Below are positions 44,806-53,449 of a stretch of 53,449 nt of DNA, piece after piece (positions within the stretch are counted from its first letter, which is position 1; the number at the start of each line of letters is the position of its first letter). Under the pieces are notes generated by a model that saw nothing but the letters and a program-made list of their open reading frames with translations, made no database searches and was not told the DNA's origin. Source of the DNA: Sulfuricella sp. Lineage in GTDB: Bacteria; Pseudomonadota; Gammaproteobacteria; Burkholderiales; Sulfuricellaceae. A program made the position numbers and the translations under genes. The stretch is taken from NCBI GenBank assembly GCA_018336195.1, contig JAGXQV010000148.1, positions 1-53,449 on the forward strand, given 5' to 3'.

Positions 44806-46782
44806 TCAGGTGGATCGTCCGTCCATCTTGAATCTTGCCGAGGAGTTTTCCAGGCTGGCGGCTAGGTCGGACAGGTTCGACGAGGCATTCCACAGGGCGT
44901 GCATGGCTTCGCGGGTTTCCACCAGGAACAGGGCGATCTTGCCCATTTCGAGCTGGGCGTCTTCGCTGGAAAACGACTGGATACGGGTTTCCGTGGCCAG
45001 TTCGCGGGCCATCGCGGCCATTTCGCCGCCCAGTTCCTCCACCACCCGCTGCGCCGAGCATTGCACCATTTCCCAGGGCTTTTCCTTTTCGAAGGTGACC
45101 CCCAGGGAAGACAGGGAGGCGATTACCTTGCGTATTTCGCTGGCCGCGTCGACGGCTTTTTCCAGGGCCAGCGGCGAGGGCGGGTTATCCGTGTGCGGCA
45201 CGGCCAGGTAGCCGGCAAGCTGGCTTTCCACGCTCTCCAACTGCTCGCGGAAATGCAATACCGCGTCGGCAACCTCCAGCAGGCGCATCAACAAGGTAGA
45301 GAATTCCTTGCCGGCGGTCTGCGCCATGGTGACCGAACGTTCGGCGAACAGGGAGACCACCTCGGTCTGCTTGGACAGGCGCGCCATGGCTTCGGTCGAT
45401 TCGGTGAGGCGGTCGACGACCTGGTAGATGCGCTCGTGCGCCACGTCGATGCCGTCGCTGATGCGGCGTACCGTGCTGTTCAGCAGGTTGCATTCGGTGC
45501 AGACCTGGGTGACTCCGTTGGCGGTCTCCTCGTTCATGATCTGTAACTGGGCCTGGGTCATCGCGAGGGCGCGGTTGAAGCGCCCGATTTCCCCGCCTCC
45601 GCAGATATCCACGTGACAACTCAAGTCGCCCTGAACGATCTGGTCGAGGTTGGCGATCCCCTGTTCGAGCGGCACCATGATGCCGCGGAAAAACAGCAGG
45701 CCGCTGACGGCCAGGATCAACAGCGCAATCACCATGCCGGCCAGCATGACGCGCTGGATCAGGGCATGGCGGGCCAGTTCCTGGGCGTAACCGGCTTCCG
45801 CTTCGTTGAGCAGTGCCTGCATGAGCTGGTCGGCCAGCGCATTGGCCTGGTCGTACAAGCGATTGACGCGGGTGCCGACCAGTTGGTTGGCTTCCCGGAA
45901 TTTTCCGCTATCCAGTTCTTGCAGCGCCGGCGCCAGCCCCTCCTCCACGTAGCGCAGGCGCGCGGCCCAGTAGCGGTCGGCGAGTGGTGCGGTGACCGGG
46001 CCGATTTCTCGTTTGCGGAAGGTGCTCCACAATTGCTCGATTTCACCGCGGCTCCGGTTTAGCGCTTCGGTGTGTTGGGATAGGGGGTGATCGTGGCTGC
46101 CGGACAGCGGATTGGCGGGGTCGTGCATCAGGGCAAGCAGAACCTGGGCGCGATTGTCCGCCATCAGGAATTTGATGCGCGCCAGCGCATCGCCGGCCTG
46201 CACCTTGTTCTGGTACATTGCGCGCAACTCGGCTTCGGCCTCGCGCATGATGCCCATGCCGAGCAGCGCGCCCACCGTCAAGATCAGCGCTACGTAGACG
46301 ATGCCGAGGGTAATCCCGCCGCGAATCGACAGCAGCCGGTCGAGGCGGAATCCCGCGGCGCACGCCGCAGCGGTGCCGGCTGGAAGGGCCTGGTAAAGTT
46401 TTTCCGCGGCGGCGATGTCCTCCGCCGCGGCGCGGCGCCGCACCGACTGGTAGCCGACGATGTGGCCGCCGTCCATGATCGGCATGACGAAACAATCTAC
46501 CCAGTAGTAGTCGCCGCTCTTGGTGCGGTTTTTCAGGACGCCGCGCCACGGCATGCCCTTTTTCAGGGTTTCCCACAGTTCGGCAAACAGTTGCGGCGGG
46601 GTGTCGGGATGGCGCACCAGGTTGTGGCTTTGCCCCACCAGTTCATCCAAGGCGTAACCGCTCACCTCGGCGAAGACGCTGTTGGCGAAGGTGATGACGC
46701 CGTGCAAGTCGGTTTTGGATACCAATATCTCGCCGGGGGGAACCTGTCGTTCCCGCCGGGAGAGCGGAGTGTTGTGCTTCAT
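44806..46782 (-). CDS. Aer-like PAS sensor with HAMP but no recognisable chemoreceptor signalling tip
   Basis: 658 residues from the ATG at 46782 (AAGGAAG upstream). PAS domain (about 15-115) closely resembles the FAD-binding PAS of Aer: HNLVRHPDTPP, WETLKKGMPWRGVLKNR, SGDYYWV. Then a membrane helix (157-179), a periplasmic helical bundle (about 180-342), a second helix (345-368) and HAMP (about 368-420). The C-terminal 240 residues are helical but lack the strongly conserved hairpin tip seen in true receptors ([15 protein letters not shown], present in the neighbour at 48642). It probably senses cellular redox state but signals by another route, or through partners. Confidence 0.85.
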   Translation of the reverse strand: MKHNTPLSRRERQVPPGEILVSKTDLHGVITFANSVFAEVSGYALDELVGQSHNLVRHPDTPPQLFAELWETLKKGMPWRGVLKNRTKSGDYYWVDCFVMPIMDGGHIVGYQSVRRRAAAEDIAAAEKLYQALPAGTAAACAAGFRLDRLLSIRGGITLGIVYVALILTVGALLGMGIMREAEAELRAMYQNKVQAGDALARIKFLMADNRAQVLLALMHDPANPLSGSHDHPLSQHTEALNRSRGEIEQLWSTFRKREIGPVTAPLADRYWAARLRYVEEGLAPALQELDSGKFREANQLVGTRVNRLYDQANALADQLMQALLNEAEAGYAQELARHALIQRVMLAGMVIALLILAVSGLLFFRGIMVPLEQGIANLDQIVQGDLSCHVDICGGGEIGRFNRALAMTQAQLQIMNEETANGVTQVCTECNLLNSTVRRISDGIDVAHERIYQVVDRLTESTEAMARLSKQTEVVSLFAERSVTMAQTAGKEFSTLLMRLLEVADAVLHFREQLESVESQLAGYLAVPHTDNPPSPLALEKAVDAASEIRKVIASLSSLGVTFEKEKPWEMVQCSAQRVVEELGGEMAAMARELATETRIQSFSSEDAQLEMGKIALFLVETREAMHALWNASSNLSDLAASLENSSARFKMDGRST

Positions 46783-46808
46783 ATTTGCTTCCTTTGAATT
46801 CAAAACGG

Positions 46809-47930
46809 CTATTTCGTCCACAGGCGCCGGATAATCAGGGCCACGGCGCGGCATTCCGAATGCGCCACCGGCGCCTTCACGGCAAATTCTTCGAGCCGCG
46901 AATCGCGCTGGCGCGGCGACATGAGGGGCATGCCCGCCTTGTCGTAAACGCTGTGCACCTGGGGTTCATGGATTTTCGCCCCGCGTTCCTTGACTACCGC
47001 CACTTCGCCGTTGGCGAGACGGACCAGGGCGCCGGGCGGGTACATGCCCAGTTCTTTCACCAGCGTATCGCAGGATGATGCATCGAATTGGGTTTCCTTG
47101 CCTTGCATGATTTCCGCGATTGCCTTGAGCGGCACCTTGGCCGCCCGATAAGACCGTCCCTTGATCATCGCCGTATAGATATCCACCAGCCCCAGCAGGC
47201 GTGCGCCGGGCGGCAGTTCGTCGCGGTGCAGTCCGTGCGGGTAGCCGCTGCCGTTGATACGCTCGTGATGGCTGGAGACCGCGGCAAGCCAAATCTCGTT
47301 GTCCACCCCGGCGCGTTTCAGGCGCGTCACGCTGGTTTGCGGGTGGCGCCGCATCGTCTCGTTCTGCTCCTCGCTGAGGGCGTCCGGCTGTTTTTCCAAA
47401 TGCAGCATGTCCACCAGGCCGATATCGAAGGTCAGGGCCGCGCACATCAGCGGCGTCAGTTCGGCGTCGGCCATCCCCAGGCGCTCGCCGAGCAATGCGC
47501 AAAGCACCGCCGCATGGACGTGGTGGGAAAGCAGATAGGGATTATGAAAGTCCAGGTGTATGGCGGCAATCGCGCCTTCCGCGTCGCGCGCGCAAGCGGC
47601 GTGGATCTCCCGTGCCATAGCAATCACCCGCTCGCGGGTATCGTCGCTGGGCGCGGCCCCCAGCAGATCGGTGAATAGCGTTTTGAGGCGCAGGGTCAGT
47701 GAGCCGATTTCGTCGAAAACCGGCTGCGGCTGGCCTACCACCGGATGAGCCGGGGCCGTCGATGCCGCCGCGCCCTCCGCCGCGAACAAGCCGTTGGCGA
47801 CCAGCCGCTCAAGCTGGTGCTGGTAGGAAATGACCACCCCCTTGCGCAGCAACAGCCGCCCGTCCTTGTCGAAGACCGAAAAGGGCAGGGGCATGCCGAG
47901 CCGGACGTCGGCCGGGACAAGCCGTTTCAT
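46809..47930 (-). CDS. HD-GYP domain protein with altered HD motif
   Basis: 373 residues. N-terminal part (1-100) is a short beta segment and helix; the HD-GYP domain covers about 100-320. The GYP motif is intact (HHERINGSGYP, 221-231), as is H196 (MRRHP), but the HD pair that binds metal is F168-D169 (TFDIG) instead of His-Asp. Active HD-GYP enzymes cut cyclic di-GMP; without this His, catalysis may be lost or altered. It lies 26 bases before the Aer-like gene and 12 bases after a receiver gene, suggesting one transcript. Confidence 0.85.
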   Translation of the reverse strand: MKRLVPADVRLGMPLPFSVFDKDGRLLLRKGVVISYQHQLERLVANGLFAAEGAAASTAPAHPVVGQPQPVFDEIGSLTLRLKTLFTDLLGAAPSDDTRERVIAMAREIHAACARDAEGAIAAIHLDFHNPYLLSHHVHAAVLCALLGERLGMADAELTPLMCAALTFDIGLVDMLHLEKQPDALSEEQNETMRRHPQTSVTRLKRAGVDNEIWLAAVSSHHERINGSGYPHGLHRDELPPGARLLGLVDIYTAMIKGRSYRAAKVPLKAIAEIMQGKETQFDASSCDTLVKELGMYPPGALVRLANGEVAVVKERGAKIHEPQVHSVYDKAGMPLMSPRQRDSRLEEFAVKAPVAHSECRAVALIIRRLWTK

Positions 47931-47942
47931 TGGCGGAGTCGG

Positions 47943-48422
47943 CTAGGCGGTGTGCGGCGCCGGGGCGCCCAGCACGCTGTCGACGACTTCCTTCATGGCA
48001 GTGTGGTCGTGCGGCTTGATCAGGTAACCGTCGATGCCCGGGGAGGAGAACAACGCGGCGATCCGCTCGCATTCGTCGTGGGCGGAAATCAAAACGAATG
48101 GCGGCGGTGCATCGCTGGCGTTGAGCCAGGTCGCCAACGCCACCCCATCCATGTTGGGCATCATCCAGTCGCTCAGGACGATGTCGTAGCGCCGTTCCCT
48201 GAGCTTGCGCTGGGCTTCCCGGCCATCGCCGGCTTCGTCCACCGTGGCCTCCGGGAATAACAGCGCAAGCATCGCCGACAACAGCGAGCGATGAATATCC
48301 ACGTCGTCCACCACCAGCATACGCAGAGGGGAAGGTGCCGGTGGCGGCGGGGTAACGGTATTTCCGGTGCGGCACGCGCCGACGCGGCGCTCGCCTTGCA
48401 ACATCCAGCGTAATGATTCCAT
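47943..48422 (-). CDS. Single-domain response regulator with N-terminal extension
   Basis: 159 residues: a 33-residue basic/Pro-rich extension, then a receiver domain with D39/D40 in LVVDD, phospho-acceptor D85 in LSDWMMPNMDG, LISAH and K in GYLIKP. There is no output domain, so it acts by protein contact, possibly with the HD-GYP protein encoded 12 bases downstream. AAAGGAGG precedes the ATG. The 219-base gap upstream (48423-48641) holds nothing recognisable and may contain its promoter. Confidence 0.9.
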   Translation of the reverse strand: MESLRWMLQGERRVGACRTGNTVTPPPPAPSPLRMLVVDDVDIHRSLLSAMLALLFPEATVDEAGDGREAQRKLRERRYDIVLSDWMMPNMDGVALATWLNASDAPPPFVLISAHDECERIAALFSSPGIDGYLIKPHDHTAMKEVVDSVLGAPAPHTA

Positions 48423-48641
48423 GGTTGCCTCCTTTCAACGGGTTGCCACTGGCTTTCAAGCTGCGGCAATTGCGGGTATGCGCCCGCCGGATCGATTCGT
48501 TCCGGGGCGCGGAAGTCCGGTTATGGGGTGGCGCATCGCTCTCGAAATACCGAGGCGGGCGGCTTTTTCCATTTGCTTTTCCCTGCAACCGCGTTGTCGA
48601 AGTTCATGGTTCTGGTTCCCCTTTGAAATACTCGCGAAAAA

Positions 48642-50282
48642 TCAGGTTCTGAAGCGACCCGCCAGGTTTTGCAGGCGCCCCGCCAAGGTTTCCAGGTCGT
48701 GGATGGTGTTGGCGGTTTGCTGGAACGCTTGGCTGTTTTCTTCGGAAAGGCGGGCGATGTTTTCCACCTTGTGGGCGTTCTCGCTGTTGGTCTGGCTTTG
48801 TTCCCGGAGCGAGGCGGTAATCCCGCTGACCGCTTCGACCACCTGCTGGACGCCCGATTTGATCTGATTGATTGCCTCGCCGGCCTGGTCCGCCAGGTCG
48901 GTTCCGGCGCTGACCCGCGCCACCCCGGAAACCATGCTGGTGATCGCCAGTTTGGCGCCGCCCTGGATTTTTTCGATCATCGCGGCGATTTCATGGGTCG
49001 AGTTGGCGGTGCGCTCGGCGAGTTTCCTGACTTCGTCGGCGACCACCGCGAAGCCGCGCCCCTGGGCGCCGGCCCGTGCCGCTTCGATGGCGGCATTGAG
49101 GGCGAGCAGGTTGGTCTGGTCGGCGATTTCCTTGATGACGCTGACGATCGCCGAGATCTGGTCGGTTTGCCGGCCGAGATCCTGGATGATCGCCGCCGAC
49201 TCGTTGACCGTCTCGGTGATCTGGCTCATTTCGGTGGCGGCCTGGTGGATGATGTCGCCGCCCTGAGCGGAAAGTGCGCTCGATTGGGTGGAGACTTCCT
49301 GGACTTGCTCTGCCTCCCCGGCCACGCCGTCGATGTTGTAGGTCATGATCTCGACCTGGGCCGCCATCGAATAGGCTTGCGTGCTTTGCGCCTGGGAGTT
49401 GGCGGCCACCTGGGCGGACACCCGGGCCAGATCGGTGGTGGTCGCCAGCACCTGTTCGGCGCAGCCCTTGACCTCGTGGACGATGGTCTGCAGTTTGTCC
49501 ATGAAGGTATTGAAAGTTCTGGATATTTCGCTGACCTCGTCCTTGCCGGTCGCCGCCAGGCGGCGGGTCAGGTCGCCCTCGCCGGCCGCGATGTCGTGCA
49601 GCCCGGCGCGCACCGCGGCGAGGGGGAGGGTCACCGAGCGGTTGATGAACAAATAGATGAAGAGGATCACCGGGATCATCAACCCCAATGCCACCAGGAC
49701 GATTTCCAGGCAGAAGTCGCGCACCGTGGCGTTCACCTCGGCGAGCGAGATGCGCATGCTGACCGCGCCCAGTACCGTGCCTTCCGGGACCGTGTGGCAC
49801 ATCAGGCAATCCTTGCCGAGATAGTTTTTCCGGGCAACCGCCGGAATCACGGCGCGCAGGCTCTCGCCGTCCGGGCCGTCGATCACCTGAAAATACGCCT
49901 GGGCGCTTTGCAGCACCTGCCGCTCGACGTCGTCGCGGGCTTGTTCGTCCGGCGTCCCCGCGCCGAACTGCTGGCTTACCTGGTCGCCGCGTACCATCCG
50001 CAATTCCCGGATGTCCTCGGATTGCCTGATCTGATCGAGATATACCGCGCGCTGGGCGATGGTGCCGGTAATCATCATGCCGGTCAGGCTGGCCATGGTC
50101 ATGCGGTAGACGCTTTGCGAAAAATTGCGCGCTTGGCCGATCGCCGTCTCGCGTTGCTCCAAGGTCGCCCACCAGATCATTCCGCTCCAGGCGAGCGCCA
50201 GCAGGAGGGAGATGCCCACCACCAGGCGTATCCAGATTTTCAGGTCGCAAAGCTTTACGAATTTCAGATCACACAGTTTCAT
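48642..50282 (-). CDS. Methyl-accepting chemotaxis protein with periplasmic haem-c motif
   Basis: 546 residues from the ATG at 50282; the frame further upstream overlaps the EAL/HDOD gene in another frame. First membrane helix about 17-39, periplasmic sensor about 40-190, second helix about 192-214, HAMP (about 215-268), and a complete signalling domain with [19 protein letters not shown] and [16 protein letters not shown]. The sensor contains CLMCH (C159, C162, H163), a c-type haem-binding motif, within a DUF3365-like segment (KDCLMCHT, then [13 protein letters not shown]). It likely senses redox potential, oxygen or NO. A small direct repeat KLCDLKF/KLCDLKI opens the protein. Confidence 0.92.
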   Translation of the reverse strand: MKLCDLKFVKLCDLKIWIRLVVGISLLLALAWSGMIWWATLEQRETAIGQARNFSQSVYRMTMASLTGMMITGTIAQRAVYLDQIRQSEDIRELRMVRGDQVSQQFGAGTPDEQARDDVERQVLQSAQAYFQVIDGPDGESLRAVIPAVARKNYLGKDCLMCHTVPEGTVLGAVSMRISLAEVNATVRDFCLEIVLVALGLMIPVILFIYLFINRSVTLPLAAVRAGLHDIAAGEGDLTRRLAATGKDEVSEISRTFNTFMDKLQTIVHEVKGCAEQVLATTTDLARVSAQVAANSQAQSTQAYSMAAQVEIMTYNIDGVAGEAEQVQEVSTQSSALSAQGGDIIHQAATEMSQITETVNESAAIIQDLGRQTDQISAIVSVIKEIADQTNLLALNAAIEAARAGAQGRGFAVVADEVRKLAERTANSTHEIAAMIEKIQGGAKLAITSMVSGVARVSAGTDLADQAGEAINQIKSGVQQVVEAVSGITASLREQSQTNSENAHKVENIARLSEENSQAFQQTANTIHDLETLAGRLQNLAGRFRT

Positions 50283-50292
50283 CCCTAGCCTC

Positions 50293-51573
50293 TTATTGCC
50301 GAGCAACCATTTGCTCGGCCCACACCAGCGCTTCGAAGTGGGCTTGATTGATGTTTTCCGCCGGCAGGTGCAGGGCTTGCGACAAGCTTTCGACCTGCTT
50401 CCAGTCCATGTTCTCGCTGGCTTCGACGAGGTTGAGGAAGGGCGCGTAAATGCCCGTCCGGTAGCGCAGCGCGTCGCCGATGTTTTGCGGCAGGTTGAGG
50501 TTTTCCACCAGGCTGTCGAGCGGCGTTTCGAGCACCACGTCGAGCATCGAAAACATCCCCACGATGAACAGGTTGTCGCGCTCGCGGCTGGCCAGGAAGG
50601 GTTGTCCCACCAGTTCGGCGAAACGTCCGCGCGCAATCGCCATCTGGATCAAGGCCGGCGCGCGGGTCGCGCTGACGCTGGTAATCAGCAGCAGCGACAG
50701 CCAACGGTAGAGTTGCCGGTAGCCGAGGATGGCCAGGGCGTGGCGGATCGATTGGACCTGTCCGTTTCCGAACCCCGCGCAATTGATGTAGCGCAGGAGC
50801 TTGAAGGACAGCGCCATGTTCTGCTTGAAGCAGGTCTCCAGTTCGCCGACGTCGCTGTTGGCGTTTACCTTGTTGAGCAGTTCGAGCACGGTGGTGCAAG
50901 TGGGGTTGATGACCTTGACCGACAGCGTTTCGGGATGGGCGAGGTAATAGCCTTGGAAATAATCGAAACCCAGTTCCGCGCAGGCCAGGTATTCCTGCAT
51001 GGTTTCGATTTTCTTGGCGATCAGCTTGAGCGCCGGATAACGGCGGAAGTGCTCGACGGCCTTGGCGAGCGTCCGGGTATCGAAGCGCTGCACGTCGAGC
51101 TTGATGTAATCGGCGGCCTCCACGAGCCGCTGGGTATGCTTTCTCGGCAACAGGTCTTCCAGAGCGATGCGGAAGCCCAGGTCGCGGGTGTGTTCGATCT
51201 GGGCCGGCAAGGTGGCGAGGTTGCGCTGCTCCACGCTGAATTCCAGGACCACCCGCTGGCTCGGCAGCAGATCGAGCGGATCGGCATCCAGCAGTTCCGG
51301 GGTGATGTTGATGAACGCGGCGCTGTCGCCCAGCAGCCAGTCGGCATTCATGTTGGTGAGGGTGTTGTTGACGACCTTGACGCAGGCCTCGAATTCGTTG
51401 GTGATGCGCGCCGAACTGGCGTTCTCGTCGTGGCGGTAGAGCAGTTCGTGGCCCACTACCCGGCGCTTCATGTCGAGGATCGGTTGGCGGCCGATGTAGG
51501 CACGATCGTGCGGCGGCATTTCCGATTGGGTGTCCGTAACGGCTAACGGCATGGTGGCGTGTTCTCGCAGCAT
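50293..51573 (-). CDS. EAL/HDOD-domain signalling protein (YuxH-type)
   Basis: 426 residues. N-terminal EAL-like domain (about 25-215) begins [22 protein letters not shown]; the catalytic EAL is replaced by ELL and the later metal-binding acids are only partly kept, so c-di-GMP hydrolysis is unlikely. C-terminal HDOD (about 220-400) has [13 protein letters not shown] and [17 protein letters not shown]. The same pairing is found in motility regulators such as CdgJ-type proteins. Its start lies 1 base after the cheZ stop (a second ATG is at 51552), so it is in the chemotaxis operon. It probably acts by binding a partner. Confidence 0.88.
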   Translation of the reverse strand: MLREHATMPLAVTDTQSEMPPHDRAYIGRQPILDMKRRVVGHELLYRHDENASSARITNEFEACVKVVNNTLTNMNADWLLGDSAAFINITPELLDADPLDLLPSQRVVLEFSVEQRNLATLPAQIEHTRDLGFRIALEDLLPRKHTQRLVEAADYIKLDVQRFDTRTLAKAVEHFRRYPALKLIAKKIETMQEYLACAELGFDYFQGYYLAHPETLSVKVINPTCTTVLELLNKVNANSDVGELETCFKQNMALSFKLLRYINCAGFGNGQVQSIRHALAILGYRQLYRWLSLLLITSVSATRAPALIQMAIARGRFAELVGQPFLASRERDNLFIVGMFSMLDVVLETPLDSLVENLNLPQNIGDALRYRTGIYAPFLNLVEASENMDWKQVESLSQALHLPAENINQAHFEALVWAEQMVARQ

Positions 51574-51574
51574 T

Positions 51575-52300
51575 TTAAAATCCCAGGCTTTCCAGGAGAC
51601 GGTCTACTTGTTCCTGGGTTGCCGCCACATCGTCGCGGCGGGCGGGGTCGATCACCGGGCCGTCGAGCAGGTCGCCGGCGCCGCCCACCCTGATTTCGGC
51701 GGGGATCGCCGTCACCAGCAGTTGCAGCATCTCCTGCTCCATCTTCTGCGCCAGCGCGACGACCTTGTTGATGACCTGCCCGGTCAAATCCTGAAACTCC
51801 TGGGCCATCATGATTTCGTGCAAATGGGCATGGCTCTTCCGCGCCCGTTGCGGGATTTCCCGCATGAACTCGTGCGTGTCCCCGGCCAGTTGGCGGAATT
51901 CCCCGACGTCGAGGCGGTTGGCGTAGAGCAGTGCCCAGCGTCGGTCGAGCATCCTCGCCTGGTCTTCGAGGGAATCCTGAAGCGGGCGAATTTTTTCCAG
52001 GGCGTTGAGGGTGCGCGTCGCCGCCTGCTCCGAGAGGTTGGCGATGTAGGCCAGGCGCTCGCGGGTGTCGGGGATGTCTTTTTGCACCACCGCTTGCAAG
52101 GAACCGTCGTAGCCGAGTTGGCGCAAAGTGTCGTAGAGCTGGCGGGTCAGTTGCCCGACCCGCGAATACACCTCGCCGGAACTGGCCGCCGCGCCTGCTT
52201 CCGCAGGTAAAGGCGGCACGCTCTTGCGCGGAGATGGCAAGGCGATGCTGTCGAAGAGCGCTTCCAGTTCCGCGGAGTCGTTGTCGGTGAGCATTTCCAT
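51575..52300 (-). CDS. cheZ: Protein phosphatase CheZ
   Basis: 241 residues from the ATG at 52300 with GGAG in front; the open frame to 52744 overlaps cheY and is not used. Long four-helix-bundle region with IMMAQEFQDLTGQVI (163-177): D171 and Q175 correspond to the catalytic pair of E. coli CheZ. The C-terminus VDRLLESLGF matches the CheY-binding helix. It dephosphorylates CheY-P, resetting the flagellar motor signal. It lies 5 bases after cheY. Confidence 0.96.
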   Translation of the reverse strand: MEMLTDNDSAELEALFDSIALPSPRKSVPPLPAEAGAAASSGEVYSRVGQLTRQLYDTLRQLGYDGSLQAVVQKDIPDTRERLAYIANLSEQAATRTLNALEKIRPLQDSLEDQARMLDRRWALLYANRLDVGEFRQLAGDTHEFMREIPQRARKSHAHLHEIMMAQEFQDLTGQVINKVVALAQKMEQEMLQLLVTAIPAEIRVGGAGDLLDGPVIDPARRDDVAATQEQVDRLLESLGF

Positions 52301-52305
52301 TTCTC

Positions 52306-52698
52306 CTAAAGCATGCCCAAGGTCTTGAAGATCTTGTTCAGCTTTTCTTCCAGCACGGCGCTGGTGAAAGGCTTGACGACATAGCCGCTGGCGCCGGCGC
52401 GTGCCGCCTCGATGATGTTTTCCTTTTTTGCCTCGGCGGTAATCATCAGCACCGGCAAATGCTTGAGCGCCGTATCCTGGCGAATCGCGCGCAGCAACTC
52501 GATGCCGGTCATGTTGGGCATGTTCCAGTCGGTAAGAACGAAATCGTATTTGCCGCTCTTGAGTTTGCCGAGGGCAGCCGCGCCATCCTCGGCTTCCTCG
52601 AAGTGGCTGAAATCGAGTTCCTTGAGGAGGTTGCGGACGATGCGCCGCATCGTGGAGAAATCGTCCACCACCAGGAATTTCATGTTCTTGTCGATCAT
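52306..52698 (-). CDS. cheY: Chemotaxis response regulator CheY
   Basis: 130 residues. All key positions match E. coli CheY numbering: D12, D13, D57 (LTDWNMPNM), T87, Y106 and K109. Phosphorylated CheY binds the flagellar switch. The start at 52698 has AGGA upstream and shares ATGA with the stop of the small gene before it. No cheA, cheW, cheR or cheB is in the window, so these must be elsewhere. Confidence 0.97.
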   Translation of the reverse strand: MIDKNMKFLVVDDFSTMRRIVRNLLKELDFSHFEEAEDGAAALGKLKSGKYDFVLTDWNMPNMTGIELLRAIRQDTALKHLPVLMITAEAKKENIIEAARAGASGYVVKPFTSAVLEEKLNKIFKTLGML

Positions 52699-52994
52699 TT
52701 CCCGTCCTGATTTGCAAGAATCCCCAGCCTGATTTTCCGTCCATGGTTCGACAGTGCTTTCCTGAGCAAAGTCGAAGGGCTCACCACGAACGGAAAATCA
52801 CCCGAAACGTAGCCAATAACCGTTTGCCTTAAACCTGTCGAAGGGTGAACGGTCATTGGCTGACGATTCTTGTTAATCAGGCGGGGTCTTGATCCGTTCG
52901 CGGCGGCGGCCTCGTTATCGGCAAAGGTCCGGTTGCTCCAGACCAGAAGCACCGATAGGGCGATCAGTAATAACAGGCGAGTCAAGGTGCTCAT
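52695..52994 (-). CDS. Small exported protein, C-terminal part derived from a REP-like repeat
   Basis: 99 residues from the ATG at 52994; the longer open frame to 53147 has no support. N-terminus [20 protein letters not shown] is a signal peptide or anchor. Residues from about 46 onward are encoded by the repeat at 52739-52857 ([16 protein letters not shown]), so this end is not a conserved fold. The stop overlaps the cheY start. The gene may be a short real gene whose 3' end was rewritten by repeat insertion; no function is assigned. Confidence 0.5.
   Translation of the reverse strand: MSTLTRLLLLIALSVLLVWSNRTFADNEAAAANGSRPRLINKNRQPMTVHPSTGLRQTVIGYVSGDFPFVVSPSTLLRKALSNHGRKIRLGILANQDGK
52739..52857. 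repeat. REP-like repeat pair upstream of cheY
   Basis: Two inverted copies of a GTCGAAGGG-type repeat, 52741-52793 and 52819-52857, carry ends such as ACGAACGG and CCGTTTGCC and cores TTCGACAG/CTGTCGAAGGG. This family (CGTTCGCCCTGAGC...GTCGAAGGG) is widespread in beta- and gammaproteobacteria. It lies within the 3' half of the small exported gene. Confidence 0.7.
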
Positions 52995-53168
52995 GAAAAT
53001 TTCCCGATATTGCGTTGTGTCGTTGCCCGGTCTGCGTCGCGTCTTCAAGCGCTGGCGGTGGGGAGCGGGGTGCCGGCCATGGCTGGTTATGCTGAAATCG
53101 CCGAATTTTCCATATTGTCTTGCCTGTCGTGAAAATCTCCCGCTCATCGCTTTTGCCGCCGAGTTGCG

Positions 53169-53429
53169 CTAGGCGGAATGGGCGATGTTTCTCAGGCTGC
53201 GCACGCAGCCGGGAGTCCAGTCGTCGGGGCGGTCGGGCGGCGCGGCGAGTTGCATCAATTTCCATCCCTTGCAGGAATCGGAAAATTTCGACCAGTGGAG
53301 ATTGGTTGGGCAATTCCCCTGGGTGTCGCTCATCACGTAGACGTGGCGGCATTCGCTTAAAAGTCGTGTGCCGTCCCAGTGTTCGCAAGTGCTACAGCAT
53401 TGTTTGTCCAGTGAAAAGATTTCCAACAT
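53169..53429 (-). CDS. Small cysteine-rich protein of unknown function
   Basis: 86 residues from the ATG at 53429, which has a very strong GGGAGGGGG site. Seven cysteines: CCSTC (11, 12, 15), C27, C40, C53 and one near 75, spread with Trp and His residues (CEHWDGTR, NLHWSKF, CKGWKLM). It is probably a small metal- or disulfide-binding protein, predicted cytosolic, as no signal peptide is seen. I do not recognise the family. It is the first gene of the minus-strand run leading to cheY, though the gap of about 170 bases to the next gene leaves cotranscription open. Confidence 0.75.
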   Translation of the reverse strand: MLEIFSLDKQCCSTCEHWDGTRLLSECRHVYVMSDTQGNCPTNLHWSKFSDSCKGWKLMQLAAPPDRPDDWTPGCVRSLRNIAHSA

Positions 53430-53449
53430 GCCCCCTCCCGCTGTTTAAG

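Noticed and set aside
1..53449. CRISPR arrays, tRNA or rRNA genes, prophage
   Set aside because: No regularly spaced direct repeats, no cloverleaf-like or rRNA-like sequence, and no phage structural or integrase genes were recognised.

Overview
The window reads as chromosomal DNA from a GC-rich betaproteobacterium, probably of the Nitrosomonadales/Rhodocyclales type. This rests on gene content: YhdP, Nit hydrolase and TldD in a row, zapD-yacG convergent with a MutT/ThiE fusion, a MucD/RseABC sigma-E operon, and a CheYZ pair. No rRNA, tRNA, CRISPR array or prophage was seen. The genus cannot be fixed from this sequence alone.

Layout. 1-1036: an O-acyltransferase gene, cut by the window edge, in AT-richer DNA. 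1376-8745: envelope and housekeeping genes (yhdP, a small exported protein, Nit-type amidohydrolase, tldD, another small exported protein, a Lys/Ala-rich DUF2934 protein). 8669-13980: a kinase-like APH/AAA fusion, then a Pat-type protein acetyltransferase divergent from a histone-deacetylase-family enzyme, which suggests a reversible acylation pair. 14078-17474: a Crp/Fnr regulator with an incomplete cysteine set, a TorD-like chaperone, an MBL-fold hydrolase and a Nudix/ThiE fusion. 17658-20003: an AT-richer gene for a mosaic exported protein, sitting before yacG-zapD.

21434-33414 is a metal-efflux island. An OmpR/TctE-like two-component system is divergent from one outer-membrane factor followed by two adaptor + CzcA/CusA-type RND pump pairs. 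Next come an HDOD-GAF protein and a 1395-residue beta-propeller hybrid kinase with receiver and HPt domains. A 200-bp MITE-like palindromic element (39598-39797) then abuts the remains of a HigB/RelE toxin whose antitoxin gene is intact.

40409-44655 (minus strand) is the sigma-E stress operon rpoE-rseA-rseB-rseC-degP-glutaredoxin, tightly packed with ATGA overlaps. 44806-53429 is a minus-strand signalling run: a Cys-rich protein, a small exported protein, CheY, CheZ, an EAL/HDOD protein, a chemoreceptor with a periplasmic CxxCH haem motif, a lone receiver, an HD-GYP protein lacking the HD pair, and an Aer-like PAS sensor lacking the chemoreceptor signalling tip. Together they look like a redox/energy-sensing branch tied to chemotaxis and c-di-GMP-type signalling.

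Four unrelated families of REP/MITE-like palindromes lie between or at the ends of genes (6445, 30277, 39598, 52739). Most long antisense reading frames are GC-driven shadows of the genes above.
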